The notes beneath the pieces are model-generated. The model saw only the letters and a list, made by a program, of their open reading frames with translations. It was not told the origin of the DNA and did no database searches. The position numbers were made by a program, and so were the translations under genes. 53,199 nt of DNA, from NCBI GenBank assembly GCA_964454015.1, contig CAYVQF010000039.1, positions 1 through 53,199 of the forward strand, given 5' to 3'. Shown here piece after piece: positions 26,387 through 35,521 of this stretch (positions are counted from its first letter, which is position 1; each line of letters opens with the position of its first letter). This DNA comes from CAYVQF01 sp964454015. GTDB taxonomy: Bacteria; Myxococcota_A; Bradymonadia; UBA4248.

Positions 26387-28146
26387 ATCACGCCAAGAAC
26401 CGCGATGCCCTCCAAGCCCTTGTCGACGAAAACACACTCTTGGCCAACGAAGTCGACGTCGCTCGCCGCTCTTCTGAGATCACGGCGCAGCTCGTCGTGG
26501 AGCAGTTCGCCAAAATGGAGGAGATCCACCAACTGCTGCAACAAAAGGTGCAAACCGAACAGCATCTACAGCGAAGCCTGGCCGAGAAGCTACGCGAAGC
26601 GGAAATCAGAGAGATCGAGATCGAACAAGCCCGCCAAGCTGCCGACGCCGCCAATCGCACCAAGAGCACCTTCCTGGCCAACATGAGCCACGAGCTGCGC
26701 ACTCCCCTCAACGCCATCATCGGCTACAGCGAGCTCCTCGAGGATGAGGCCGTCGATCTCGGACTCGAAGAGAACCTGGTGCCCGACCTCCGCAAGATCA
26801 ATGCTGCGGGCAAACACCTCCTCGCCCTGATCAACGACATTCTCGACCTGTCCAAGATCGAGGCCGGGAAGTTCGATCTCTGCCCTGAATCAATCGACGT
26901 GCGCACCGCTGTGGAGGAAGTGGCCAGCACCATTCAACCTCTCATCGAAAAGAACCTCAACACTCTCCACCTCGAGTTCGCACCCGACCTCGGTTACCTG
27001 GAAGCCGATCTCATCCGCCTCCGCCAGTGCCTCTTCAATCTCTTGTCCAACGCCAGCAAATTCACGGAAAACGGCGACATATGGGTGCGCGTCGAGCGCC
27101 TGTGCGTCGACCAACGGGATTGGCTCAGCTTCAGCGTCACTGACAGCGGCATTGGCATGACCGAAGAACAACTCGCCAAGCTCTTTCAACCCTTTACCCA
27201 AGCCGACGCCTCCTCGACCCGTAAGTACGGCGGGACTGGGCTCGGACTGACCATCACCAAGCGTTTCTGCGAGCTCATGGACGGCTCCATCGCGGTCCGC
27301 ACCGTCTTCGGCGAGGGCTCGACCTTCGAGATCCGCCTCCCGGCCATGCCCCTACTGCAGAGCATCCCCGTCAACGAGACCGTACGGCCAGAAGAGGGTC
27401 TTGTCCCAAGGGAAGGACGCATCCGGGTCCTGGCCATCGATGACGACACCAACAGCCTCGAGTGGATTCGCCGCACCCTCAAAGCGCCCCACTTCCAAGT
27501 CTTCACTGCGACCGAAGGCAAGAGCGGGCTGCAGGTGGCCCAGGAGATCGTCCCTGACGTCATCATCCTCGATGTGGTCATGCCCGGCATGGATGGCTGG
27601 TCCGTCCTTAGCGCCCTCAAGGCGAACCCCGTCACCCAGGAGATCCCAGTCATCCTCGCGACCATCCACGACGATCGCGGCATGGGCCTGGCTTTGGGCG
27701 CCACGGATTACTTGACCAAACCCCTCGACCGAGAGCGCCTCGTGGCCATCCTGCAGCGGCACTGCAAACAACAATGCGACCGCCAGGCTCTCATCGTCGA
27801 GGACGATCCGGCGACCCGCGAAACCATGCGGCGCACCCTCATCCGCGAGGGCTGGAAGGTCATCGAAGCGGAGAACGGCCGCGTCGCCCTCGACATGCTC
27901 GCCCTCGCCACCCCTAGCCTCATCCTCCTCGACCTGATGATGCCAGAAATGGACGGCTTCTCCTTCCTCAACGCCATGCGCGCCAACGAAGCCTGGCGCC
28001 CCATCCCAGTGGTCGTGATCACCGCCAAGGACCTCAGCGCCACCGAACGTCACCGGCTCAAAACCCAGGTCGACCAGGTCATCCAGAAGGGCGACTTCAA
28101 CCGCACCGACTTGCTCGAAGAAATCCGGCGCCTCGTCAGCACCTGA
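26383..28146 (+). CDS. Hybrid histidine kinase with two C-terminal receiver domains
   Basis: A soluble 587-residue kinase without membrane segments. Residues 1-95 are a coiled coil; HisKA follows with His103 in MSHELRTPLN; HATPase_c shows LLSNASKFTENG, DSGIGMTEEQ and GGTGLGLTI. Two receivers follow: the first with LAIDDD, ILDVVMPG and TKPLD; the second with IVEDDP, LLDLMMPE and IQKGD. There is no PAS sensor, so the input must come through a partner, possibly the hydrogenase. It overlaps the protease gene by 4 nt. HupT/HoxJ, the classical H2 kinases, are PAS-containing, so this would be a different arrangement. Confidence 0.88.
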   Translation: MNHAKNRDALQALVDENTLLANEVDVARRSSEITAQLVVEQFAKMEEIHQLLQQKVQTEQHLQRSLAEKLREAEIREIEIEQARQAADAANRTKSTFLANMSHELRTPLNAIIGYSELLEDEAVDLGLEENLVPDLRKINAAGKHLLALINDILDLSKIEAGKFDLCPESIDVRTAVEEVASTIQPLIEKNLNTLHLEFAPDLGYLEADLIRLRQCLFNLLSNASKFTENGDIWVRVERLCVDQRDWLSFSVTDSGIGMTEEQLAKLFQPFTQADASSTRKYGGTGLGLTITKRFCELMDGSIAVRTVFGEGSTFEIRLPAMPLLQSIPVNETVRPEEGLVPREGRIRVLAIDDDTNSLEWIRRTLKAPHFQVFTATEGKSGLQVAQEIVPDVIILDVVMPGMDGWSVLSALKANPVTQEIPVILATIHDDRGMGLALGATDYLTKPLDRERLVAILQRHCKQQCDRQALIVEDDPATRETMRRTLIREGWKVIEAENGRVALDMLALATPSLILLDLMMPEMDGFSFLNAMRANEAWRPIPVVVITAKDLSATERHRLKTQVDQVIQKGDFNRTDLLEEIRRLVST

Positions 28147-28555
28147 AAACGACCTCGCCCCTGTACAACCTCTTGTCCAAGGCCACACCAGCGCACCGCA
28201 GAACACACCCCAGCAACGACGCTTCCCACTCACCTAGGTGGCTGAATGGACCCAGCACCCTTGGAGACTCCGCAGCCCAAGGAAGGCTGAACCTAACTCC
28301 TACAAGACACCTGCGTCGGCACGCGCTCCTCCGCCCATCGGCACGGTGCAGGAAGCACCACCACCGTCGCGCGAAGGCCCGCGCAGACCATGGACAGCTC
28401 TTGTCCACAAATTTGGCTTTGTTCGCTTTTGTCTACTGCCACTGACGCCAAGGGACATAGCCTGAGGAACGACCACCCTGGGCACACTGCCCCAGGTCAT
28501 GCCAACACGGCGCAGGTGGCCGTTCTCCAACCTGCCATCGCATTGCGGAGGAACC
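28147..28555. other. Intergenic region after the hydrogenase operon
   Basis: I see no gene in these 409 nt. An AT-richer patch at 28405-28440 may hold the promoter of the following lipoprotein, but no clear -35/-10 pair is recognised and no strong terminator hairpin follows the kinase stop. Confidence 0.4.
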
Positions 28556-29716
28556 ATGAAGACTTCGTCGATCCTCAACACCCACGCGCTAGTCTTGCTG
28601 GTAGCGATGACGTTCATGGCCTGCAACAGCGCCGACAATGAAAGCACTGCCCATGCCCCGAGTGAAGAGGGAGCAGCAGCAGAACAAGAAGCAACCCCTG
28701 AGGAAATCGTTGCCGAAATTGCCTTGTCCTTCGTCAAGGCCGACAACGCAAGCGCCGCTGGACTCGAGACCCGGTGGAACCTGAGCTGCGACGATGGAAA
28801 AGAGGCGTTCTCTTTGGCCGATTTCCAGGAAGTCCTGGTCCTGCTCCCGCCAGAGAGCTCAGAGGTCCATGCGCCTCAGCAAAAGGACTTTTCGCTACAA
28901 AGCGTCACCTTGGATCCGCAACAGAGCACGGCTGAGGTTGTCGTCGATCGCCCGCCTGCAGAGAACCAAGAGAAGCAAAGCCTTCACATCACCCTGCACC
29001 AGAAGGAAGGCCACTGGTGCGTGGACAACGACTGGATGAAAGCCTTCGACAATGACATCGAAGCATGGCGACTGAGGATCGATTCTGACTTCTTGATGAA
29101 ACACACATACTTCCTGTTGTACCTCAGCCAATACGACATCGAACGCGCGCAAGAAGAGCTTGAAAAAATGGAAATCTTAGTTCAAAAGTCTTCCCGCTCT
29201 CGTCGCGATAAGTATTCAAACATAACAAGAGAAAATCGAGAAGAGCTTAGAAAATTCAGAAAAGACTGGATCGCGGGTAAATGGTTTATCGGCGACAGCC
29301 AACCTGACCCCATCACCGGAAAACATGACACATCATCATTACTCATGTCATCCAAAATGAACCCAGATGATACCGTCGCATTGCTTTCTTTGCGTTGCAG
29401 CTCAAATCAAATCGACATCATCATCGCCTCGACAGACATTCTTGAATACAACTATCACAACGACAAAGTACAAACCGACCTCCGCTTCGGCGAAGATGCG
29501 CCTGAGAGCCTCCGCGCCTCAGTCAGCACGAATAGCAGAGGCTTCTTTTTCCCCAACCCCAGGCTCTGGGCCCAACGACTGAAAAGCAATTCGGACAGAC
29601 AACTGCTGATCCGCCTGCCCTATCGCTTCAAAGCAAACGCCGTGGTGGCTTTCGATCTGGCCGGCGCCGAGCAGGCCGTGGACCGGGTGCTCGAGGCTTG
29701 TGGCACCCCAAAGTAG
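28556..29716 (+). CDS. Lipoprotein with TagO/VasI-like C-terminal half
   Basis: A 386-residue lipoprotein (lipobox FMAC, Cys23) with a short acidic linker. The first half (about 45-165) is unrecognised. Residues from about 225 to the end (DTSSLLMSS, LLSLRCSSNQIDIIIA, LLIRLPYRF, AFDLAGAEQAV, LEACG) loosely resemble the TagO/VasI family of type VI secretion-associated proteins, but no secretion genes lie nearby and similar domains occur elsewhere. GGAGG precedes the ATG at 28556. DNA from about 29160 to 29480 is clearly richer in A and T than its surroundings, hinting at a different origin for that part. Confidence 0.7.
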   Translation: MKTSSILNTHALVLLVAMTFMACNSADNESTAHAPSEEGAAAEQEATPEEIVAEIALSFVKADNASAAGLETRWNLSCDDGKEAFSLADFQEVLVLLPPESSEVHAPQQKDFSLQSVTLDPQQSTAEVVVDRPPAENQEKQSLHITLHQKEGHWCVDNDWMKAFDNDIEAWRLRIDSDFLMKHTYFLLYLSQYDIERAQEELEKMEILVQKSSRSRRDKYSNITRENREELRKFRKDWIAGKWFIGDSQPDPITGKHDTSSLLMSSKMNPDDTVALLSLRCSSNQIDIIIASTDILEYNYHNDKVQTDLRFGEDAPESLRASVSTNSRGFFFPNPRLWAQRLKSNSDRQLLIRLPYRFKANAVVAFDLAGAEQAVDRVLEACGTPK

Positions 29717-29793
29717 CCACCACCATGGCACCCAGCTCCGGCCTCTGATAGCCTCGACCCTACCGCTCTCTGGCGCGCGAGGAGGCCACCACC

Positions 29794-31221
29794 ATGCCCA
29801 GCACCGACATCAGGCTCCGCTTCGCCCTCCCGGCCCTCTTCGCCTGCCTCGCCTGGGCCTGCGCCGAAGACCCATCGCCCCCTCCACTCCAACCCGTCCC
29901 CTGCGAGCCCCCCAACCGCACCCTCACCCCCTTCACCCAACCCACACGCCCCGCCGACTATCACCCCTCCTTCAGCCTCGACACCTTCGCCACCACCCTG
30001 CCCATCCTCGTCATCGACACCTACGGCGCCGACATCGTCGACGAACCCAAAATCACCGCCATCCTCGAAGTCTTTGATGCATCAAACCCCGCCGCCCTCA
30101 ACCGCCTGAGCCACCCCCCCACCCAGCGCGCGCGCATCGGCATCGAAATCCGCGGCTACTCCTCCCAGAGCGCGCCCAAGCGCCAATTCTCCCTCGCCTT
30201 CCACGACGCCAACGGCAAAGACCAGCCCCGCCCCTTCGTCGGCCTCCCCTCCGCCGCCGACTGGGTCCTCAGCGCCACCCACAGCGATCTCACCATGATC
30301 CGCAACCCCCTCACCTACACCCTCGCCGCCGCCCTCCCCCGCTGGAGCCCCCGCACCCGGCACGTCGAAGTCTTCCTCAACACCTCCGGCGCCAGCCTCA
30401 GCCCCGCCGACTACCTCGGCCTCTTCGTCATCACCGAGCGCGTCCAGCGCGACCCCAACCGCGTCGACCTCCCCCGCGTCGATTCCACCCTCCCCCCAGA
30501 CGCCAACGCCTACCTCTTTGAGTTCACCCAGAGGGAAAACATCTGGATCCACGCGCCCTGGTTCTGCGGGCCCTATTCGGGCATCAAGCTCACCTTCGTC
30601 TACCCCAAGACCCCCAACGTCCAACAAAAGGACTACGCCCAGCAGCGCTTCACCCTGCTCGAAGAGGCCCTCTTCGCCCACCGCTGCCAAGACTTCGCGC
30701 GCGCCGTCGACCTCGACGTCTTCGCTGACTACCACCTCTTCAACGAGCTCGTCCTCAACGTCGATGCCTTTCGCCGCAGCCTCTTCATCCAGGCCCACCC
30801 CAACGCTCCGCTGCTGCTCTGGCCCCTCTGGGACTTCGACCTGGCCTACCGCGAGAACCACCCCGGCGAGCTGACGACCTGGACCACGGCCATGCGGGTC
30901 TGGGCCCATCACGCCCTCCACTGCGCAACCTACCGCCGCGTCCTCCTGCAACGCTGGACCGACCTGCGCCAAGGACCCTTGGCCACGGCCACCATCGACC
31001 ACACCATCGACACCCTGGCCTCGGCCATCCGCCCCGCCGCCCTGCGCAATATCGAGCGCTGGCCCACGGCCCTCGCCGAAAACGGCTACACACCGACGAC
31101 GCCCGCCGACCTGGCCTTCGACACCGAGATCGAAGCCCTGCGCACCTTCCTCCACACCCGCGCCGCGTGGATGGACGCCAACCTCCCCGCCATTGAGCCC
31201 AGCCCCTACACCGGCTGGTAG
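29794..31221 (+). CDS. CotH kinase-family lipoprotein
   Basis: A 475-residue secreted protein (lipobox WAC, Cys23) of the CotH family, whose Bacillus member is an atypical protein kinase of the spore coat; in other bacteria the substrates are unknown. Visible family marks are ARIGIEIRGYSSQSAPKRQF, the DWVLSATHSDLTMIRN region, YLGLFVITERVQRD with a probable nucleotide-binding Glu, YLFEFTQRE and the acidic WPLWDFDLAY. A strong GAGGAGG site lies 8 nt before the ATG. It follows the lipoprotein by 77 nt. Confidence 0.85.
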   Translation: MPSTDIRLRFALPALFACLAWACAEDPSPPPLQPVPCEPPNRTLTPFTQPTRPADYHPSFSLDTFATTLPILVIDTYGADIVDEPKITAILEVFDASNPAALNRLSHPPTQRARIGIEIRGYSSQSAPKRQFSLAFHDANGKDQPRPFVGLPSAADWVLSATHSDLTMIRNPLTYTLAAALPRWSPRTRHVEVFLNTSGASLSPADYLGLFVITERVQRDPNRVDLPRVDSTLPPDANAYLFEFTQRENIWIHAPWFCGPYSGIKLTFVYPKTPNVQQKDYAQQRFTLLEEALFAHRCQDFARAVDLDVFADYHLFNELVLNVDAFRRSLFIQAHPNAPLLLWPLWDFDLAYRENHPGELTTWTTAMRVWAHHALHCATYRRVLLQRWTDLRQGPLATATIDHTIDTLASAIRPAALRNIERWPTALAENGYTPTTPADLAFDTEIEALRTFLHTRAAWMDANLPAIEPSPYTGW

Positions 31222-31262
31222 TCACCGACGCCCGCGGCGGCGCCCCTTCATCGGCCGATGCT

Positions 31263-32297
31263 TCACTCCAAGCTCACCCAAGCCCCGCGCTGCAAGCGCA
31301 GCTCGACACAGCCCACCGTGGTCTGCGCCGCCGCAAAGACCACATGCTCCATCCCCTGAAACTCCAAGCCCGTCACCACCGCGAGCGGCGCCAACATGGC
31401 CTCGCCTACGGCGATCTCGCCCACCGTAGCGTCCACCTGGCACTCCGTAAAAGTTGGGCCACCGACGTGATGGTTGATCGGGATGTGGGTGAAGACATGC
31501 GCCCCTTCCTCCCCGCCCTCCCAGGTGAGGGTCAGCGATTGGGGTGCTTCGCTGCCGCCCTTCAGCACCCCCTTGACCGCTTCCAGTTCACCCGGCACGT
31601 CCAATGCGTCACTCACGACCCGGATCGCGCCCTGGGCTAGCTCCAGCTCCAGCGAATAGGGGCCAGGTCCGATCTCGATGGCGCCGCCAAAGCCGCCCCA
31701 CCAATGGTTCCTCTCGAAAACCTGCCGCAACTCGCCACGCCACAGCGCCACCATCACATCCTCCCGCGCTACGGGCAGCGCCGCACACACGCCCCCGACG
31801 CCACAGGTCTCCAGCTCGCCGCAGTCCACACAACCCACGGGCTGCACGTGAAAGTCGCAAACCTCCGTGCTGAGCGCCGGGGCCCCATAGGCCGGGTGCG
31901 GGCGATCGTAGAGGATGGCGTGCAGATTGTGCTGCTCTAGCCCCGGCGTAATCGTGATGACCCCTATCCGGGCGCTCGAGGGGCAACGCGCCCCCGTCAC
32001 CGCCCTAACCTCAACGGGGTCCGTGACTTCAGGGCTCTGATCCTGCGCCACATCACCATGGTGCACCTCGGCCGCATCGACCTCCAGGGGAACATCGGCG
32101 ACCTCCTCCGGCGGAACATCGGCGACGTCCCCCGGCGGCAGCTCCACCGCGTCGGCAAGCTCCTCCTGGAGCTCAGGGGCGATGTCGCCCGGCGGCGACA
32201 CCTCGGCCCCGCGTTCTTTGGAGTCGTCGCAGGCGCCTCCGACCAAGACCACGGCGAGGAGGGGGATGAGGTTCATGCATATTTTGGTGCGCGTCAT
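31263..32297 (-). CDS. Lipoprotein with acidic Val/Asp/Glu linker
   Basis: A 344-residue lipoprotein of unknown function. The signal ends in GGAC (Cys23), followed by about 75 residues of Asp/Glu/Val/Pro-rich linker with repeated ADVP-type units. A folded C-terminal part contains paired cysteines (CVDCGELETCGVGGVC) and beta-rich stretches. ATG at 32297 is preferred to ATG 32303 because GGAGG is then 8 nt away. It overlaps no neighbour. I recognise no catalytic motif. Confidence 0.8.
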   Translation of the reverse strand: MTRTKICMNLIPLLAVVLVGGACDDSKERGAEVSPPGDIAPELQEELADAVELPPGDVADVPPEEVADVPLEVDAAEVHHGDVAQDQSPEVTDPVEVRAVTGARCPSSARIGVITITPGLEQHNLHAILYDRPHPAYGAPALSTEVCDFHVQPVGCVDCGELETCGVGGVCAALPVAREDVMVALWRGELRQVFERNHWWGGFGGAIEIGPGPYSLELELAQGAIRVVSDALDVPGELEAVKGVLKGGSEAPQSLTLTWEGGEEGAHVFTHIPINHHVGGPTFTECQVDATVGEIAVGEAMLAPLAVVTGLEFQGMEHVVFAAAQTTVGCVELRLQRGAWVSLE

Positions 32298-32343
32298 GGG
32301 CATCGCCTCCGAAAAGGTGCATCGTCTGCTCTCAGAAGTCTTC

Positions 32344-33495
32344 TCAAAAACGCCACAACCACTGCACCCCGCTTGGCCCAACAGCAATCTCATGCTCGGC
32401 GCTCTCATCACCGACCACCATGAGCACCACCCCCGTCCCCAACAGGATGGCGCCAACGGCCATCGACGAGATCCCCACGGCGCTCATGACTTTGGCCGTG
32501 GCGTGCGTTTCCTTGGCGTCCTCCCATTCGTTGTCCGCACCGAGGTCGTTCACTTGGGTCATGGCCAACCCCTGCAGGACACCCCCGCCAATGACCAGGC
32601 CCAGCCCCCCGCCGGCGAGGCTCCAGGCCAGCACGGAAGACGAGGACGACCCTCGCCCGTCGGGCCCTTCCCGAATCTCGCCGGCCTGCACGTTCAGCGC
32701 CACGCCCACCTCGCTGTCGATGCGAAAGCGCTGCCCCTCAGCGCCATCGCCCCACAGCTCATAGTCACCCCAGGGCAAAGGCACGGCCGCACCATCGCAG
32801 CCCACCTGCTGCTGCTCCCCACTCTCGAGGTGCTTCACCGTGACCTCCGTCAAGGTCGGCGCACAGGCGAGGCGCAGCTCCCCCTGCAAGGCCTGCATGG
32901 CCTCGACCCGCACCCTTACCTCGGCCCCTGCCTCAACCGCAAATTCTAGCCGCTGCTCGTGGTAGCCCGCCTTGCTCGCCGCGATGGTGTAGCGCCCAGG
33001 CGGCATCTCCAAGCTGGCGGGACACGGGCGCGGCGGCTCGCCTGGCAGCGTGAGGGACACCTCGCTGTCGCTACAGGTCACCTGCACGCGCCCTGGGGCC
33101 TGCAGGGCCGGGCAGCTCTGGAGCAGCTCAGCCAGACGCTCGTCAATCTGGGCCTCACTCACCCACCAATCACCCAGCCCCAAGGCCTGAGCCTCGCGCA
33201 GGCTCTCGCGTGCGCGGCCAAAGCTGTCCAGAGCCTCCTGACACTCACCGCTCTTTTGGCGGACCCTGGCAATGGAATAGCGCACGTCTGGATCGAGCTT
33301 GCAGATCTCCAGCATCTGCTCCAGCGCGCGCAGCGCTGCGCTGGCGTCGTCTCGCTCCTGCGCCTCCATGGCCTCCGCGCCCAGGGCCTGATAGCGCTGA
33401 TTGTTCATGAGATCGACGCACTGCCCCTGCGCCTGGCCGACGTAGACCACCGACGCCAACCCAAAAAACATCATCATGACGAGTAATCGCATCAT
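32344..33495 (-). CDS. PEGA-like protein with C-terminal membrane segments
   Basis: A 383-residue exported protein. Residues 1-25 are a signal peptide. A tetratricopeptide-like helical region (about 30-125) precedes a PEGA-like beta segment (RVQVTCSDSEVSLTLPG, PPGRYTIAASKAGYHE). After a Ser-rich patch come hydrophobic segments near 293-312 and 345-368. The gene lies 18 nt after the Ser/Thr kinase gene on the same strand, so the two form an operon; PEGA proteins often accompany kinases in Myxococcota. Substrate unknown. Confidence 0.8.
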   Translation of the reverse strand: MMRLLVMMMFFGLASVVYVGQAQGQCVDLMNNQRYQALGAEAMEAQERDDASAALRALEQMLEICKLDPDVRYSIARVRQKSGECQEALDSFGRARESLREAQALGLGDWWVSEAQIDERLAELLQSCPALQAPGRVQVTCSDSEVSLTLPGEPPRPCPASLEMPPGRYTIAASKAGYHEQRLEFAVEAGAEVRVRVEAMQALQGELRLACAPTLTEVTVKHLESGEQQQVGCDGAAVPLPWGDYELWGDGAEGQRFRIDSEVGVALNVQAGEIREGPDGRGSSSSSVLAWSLAGGGLGLVIGGGVLQGLAMTQVNDLGADNEWEDAKETHATAKVMSAVGISSMAVGAILLGTGVVLMVVGDESAEHEIAVGPSGVQWLWRF

Positions 33496-33513
33496 CGCTC
33501 CTCCACCACCCCA

Positions 33514-35409
33514 TCAATCCAGGGGTCTAAAGCCGCGCGCCTTGCACACCCCACCCACACATTGCTCTTTCGCATCACAGCGTTTGCCACAGCCGCCACA
33601 ATTCGCGGCGTCGACCTGAACATCGACGCAGCGCCCGCGACACTCGCGCTGGTTCGCCGCACAACTCGGCGCGACCTTCTCCGGCGGCGGCTTCTTGGCC
33701 TTGGCCAAGGTCGCCGCCACGGCGTCACGCTGCGTCTGGGCCTCCTTGGCCAAGCGTCCTGCGGGGAAGAGCTCCAGATAGCGGTCGTAGGTCTTCAACG
33801 CCGCAGCGAGATCGCCCAGCTCCCGCTGCGCCCGCGCCAAGCCCAACAGGGCTTGCCCGAGGGTCTCCTCATCGTCCAGCGCGCTGTCCATCAGCGCCCC
33901 AAAAGCATCGCGCGCCACCAGCCAATCGCCGATGACCAACGCCTCCATGCCTTCTTGGAGCAGCGCCTGGGCTTGCACCCGCGCCGCCGCGTCAGCCAGG
34001 GGCAACGCCTCCTCCCCAGCTTCGGCACCCGCTGCCGCCTCTTCCTCTCCGTCCGCTGGCGTTGGCCCTGGCTGCGGCACCGCGTCTGCGCCTTGGACCA
34101 CCGGGGCCAGGGCGTCGCTCTCGGCGCTCGCTGCGCCCTCTCCTGCCGCCGACGTCGCCGCGGCTTCGGCCGTGACCGCAGCACCCGCAGCACCGTCGTC
34201 AGCGCCGGGGCGGCCCACCCCAAACCACCACACCCCAACGAGGGCCGCCACCAACACCAGCGCCGCCAAGACCCACACCAAGGTGACCAAGCCCCGCACG
34301 CCCGCTGGCTCGCTGCCTTCCGCTGCGGACGCGTCAGCCTCCGCGCTGGCCCTGACATCACCCGTGGTGTACAGGGTCTCCACTTCGTGAATGTCCAGCC
34401 TATCCCTCGCCTCGGACTTCTTGGTCGACGCACGCGGCGCGAGATTGACCGGTTGGACCACCTCCCGCGGCACGGGCGCCGTGTCCATGGCGATCATCGG
34501 GCTCAGGCGGCTGCGCTCCAGGGCGTCCAGCATTTTACTCGCTGATGGATAACGATCATCCGGCGCTTTGGCGCAGGCTTTGGCGATGACATCGCCCAAA
34601 GCCGTCCCAGCCACATCCAGGGGCACGGGCACGGGCACGGTGCACTGTTGTTGGTAAATGTCCGTGGCCGAACGCAAGTGGAAGTCCGCATCACTCCAGC
34701 TCGGATCGCGCACCACCCGGCTCTTCACCGCGGGCTTGCCCGTGAGGCACTCCAAGAGGATCAGCCCCACGGCGTAGATGTCGCTCTCGGGTCGCGGGGT
34801 GCTGAAATAGGTGAACTGCTCGGGCGGCATATAGGACGGCGTGCCGCGGATCTGACCAAACTGGGTGATCTTCTCGACGTCGCCACCAAAACTCTCTTCC
34901 ACACCGGCGATACCAAAATCCAAGACCTTGGCCGTGGGGCGCGCAGCCTCCCCCGTCAACATGATGTTCGCCGGCTTGAGATCGCGGTGGACGATGCCCT
35001 TGGCGTGGGCCTCGGCCAGCCCTTCCAACACTTGGGAGATGACCCGCACCGCCACCTGCGCATCCATGGGCTTCTCGGCCACCACCTCGTTGAGCTGCCG
35101 CCCATGGACGTACTCCAGGATCATGCAAGGGTGGCCACCGGCATAGCCATAGTCCAGCAGCCGGACCACGAAGGGGCTCGTCAACCCGGCGATGAGCTTC
35201 ATCTCCCGCTCGAAACGGGCGTGTTGCTCAGCCCGCAGATCCGGGTCACCTGCCAAGAGCATCCGCTTGACCGCCACCACCTGGCCCGTGGCGCGCTGCC
35301 GCGCCTTGAACACCGAGGCGAAACCACCCTGACCCACCCGGTCGCTCACCGGATCGTAGTCGTAGCGGTCGGAGATGTCGTTGCTCTCTGGGCGCTCTGC
35401 TTCACTCAT
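33514..35409 (-). CDS. Membrane Ser/Thr protein kinase with Cys-rich extracytoplasmic tail
   Basis: A 631-residue eukaryotic-like kinase. The catalytic domain (about 15-305) shows GQGGFASVF, VAVK (Lys48), HRDLKPAN (Asp143), DFG (164-166) and GTPSYMPPEQ. One membrane segment lies at about 372-398 (VWVLAALVLVAALVGVWWF), then a Glu/Ala-rich linker and a tetratricopeptide-like helical part. The tail 583-622 is an eight-cysteine module with spacing identical to that of the M23 protein at 42269-42388. Co-transcribed with the PEGA-like gene. The ligand is unknown. Confidence 0.9.
   Translation of the reverse strand: MSEAERPESNDISDRYDYDPVSDRVGQGGFASVFKARQRATGQVVAVKRMLLAGDPDLRAEQHARFEREMKLIAGLTSPFVVRLLDYGYAGGHPCMILEYVHGRQLNEVVAEKPMDAQVAVRVISQVLEGLAEAHAKGIVHRDLKPANIMLTGEAARPTAKVLDFGIAGVEESFGGDVEKITQFGQIRGTPSYMPPEQFTYFSTPRPESDIYAVGLILLECLTGKPAVKSRVVRDPSWSDADFHLRSATDIYQQQCTVPVPVPLDVAGTALGDVIAKACAKAPDDRYPSASKMLDALERSRLSPMIAMDTAPVPREVVQPVNLAPRASTKKSEARDRLDIHEVETLYTTGDVRASAEADASAAEGSEPAGVRGLVTLVWVLAALVLVAALVGVWWFGVGRPGADDGAAGAAVTAEAAATSAAGEGAASAESDALAPVVQGADAVPQPGPTPADGEEEAAAGAEAGEEALPLADAAARVQAQALLQEGMEALVIGDWLVARDAFGALMDSALDDEETLGQALLGLARAQRELGDLAAALKTYDRYLELFPAGRLAKEAQTQRDAVAATLAKAKKPPPEKVAPSCAANQRECRGRCVDVQVDAANCGGCGKRCDAKEQCVGGVCKARGFRPLD
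33544..33663 (-). other. Eight-cysteine module encoded in kinase tail
   Basis: The 40-residue segment has cysteines at relative positions 1, 8, 12, 22, 25, 29, 35 and 40. It lies beyond the membrane segment and so is expected outside the cytoplasm, where disulfides could form. Confidence 0.7.
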
Positions 35410-35521
35410 GCTGTCCTTCCATCTCTCGCGTCTCTCTCTCGGCGTTCCAGCGATGGTCTCGGGGGCCTTTCCTGGCTCGAGCCAAAGCGCTCATGGCGCT
35501 CCCGCCCTGAGGCCCGTGGCT

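Noticed and set aside
28556..29716. Part of a type VI secretion cluster
   Set aside because: Only a weak TagO/VasI-like resemblance exists and no Tss genes are present in the window.
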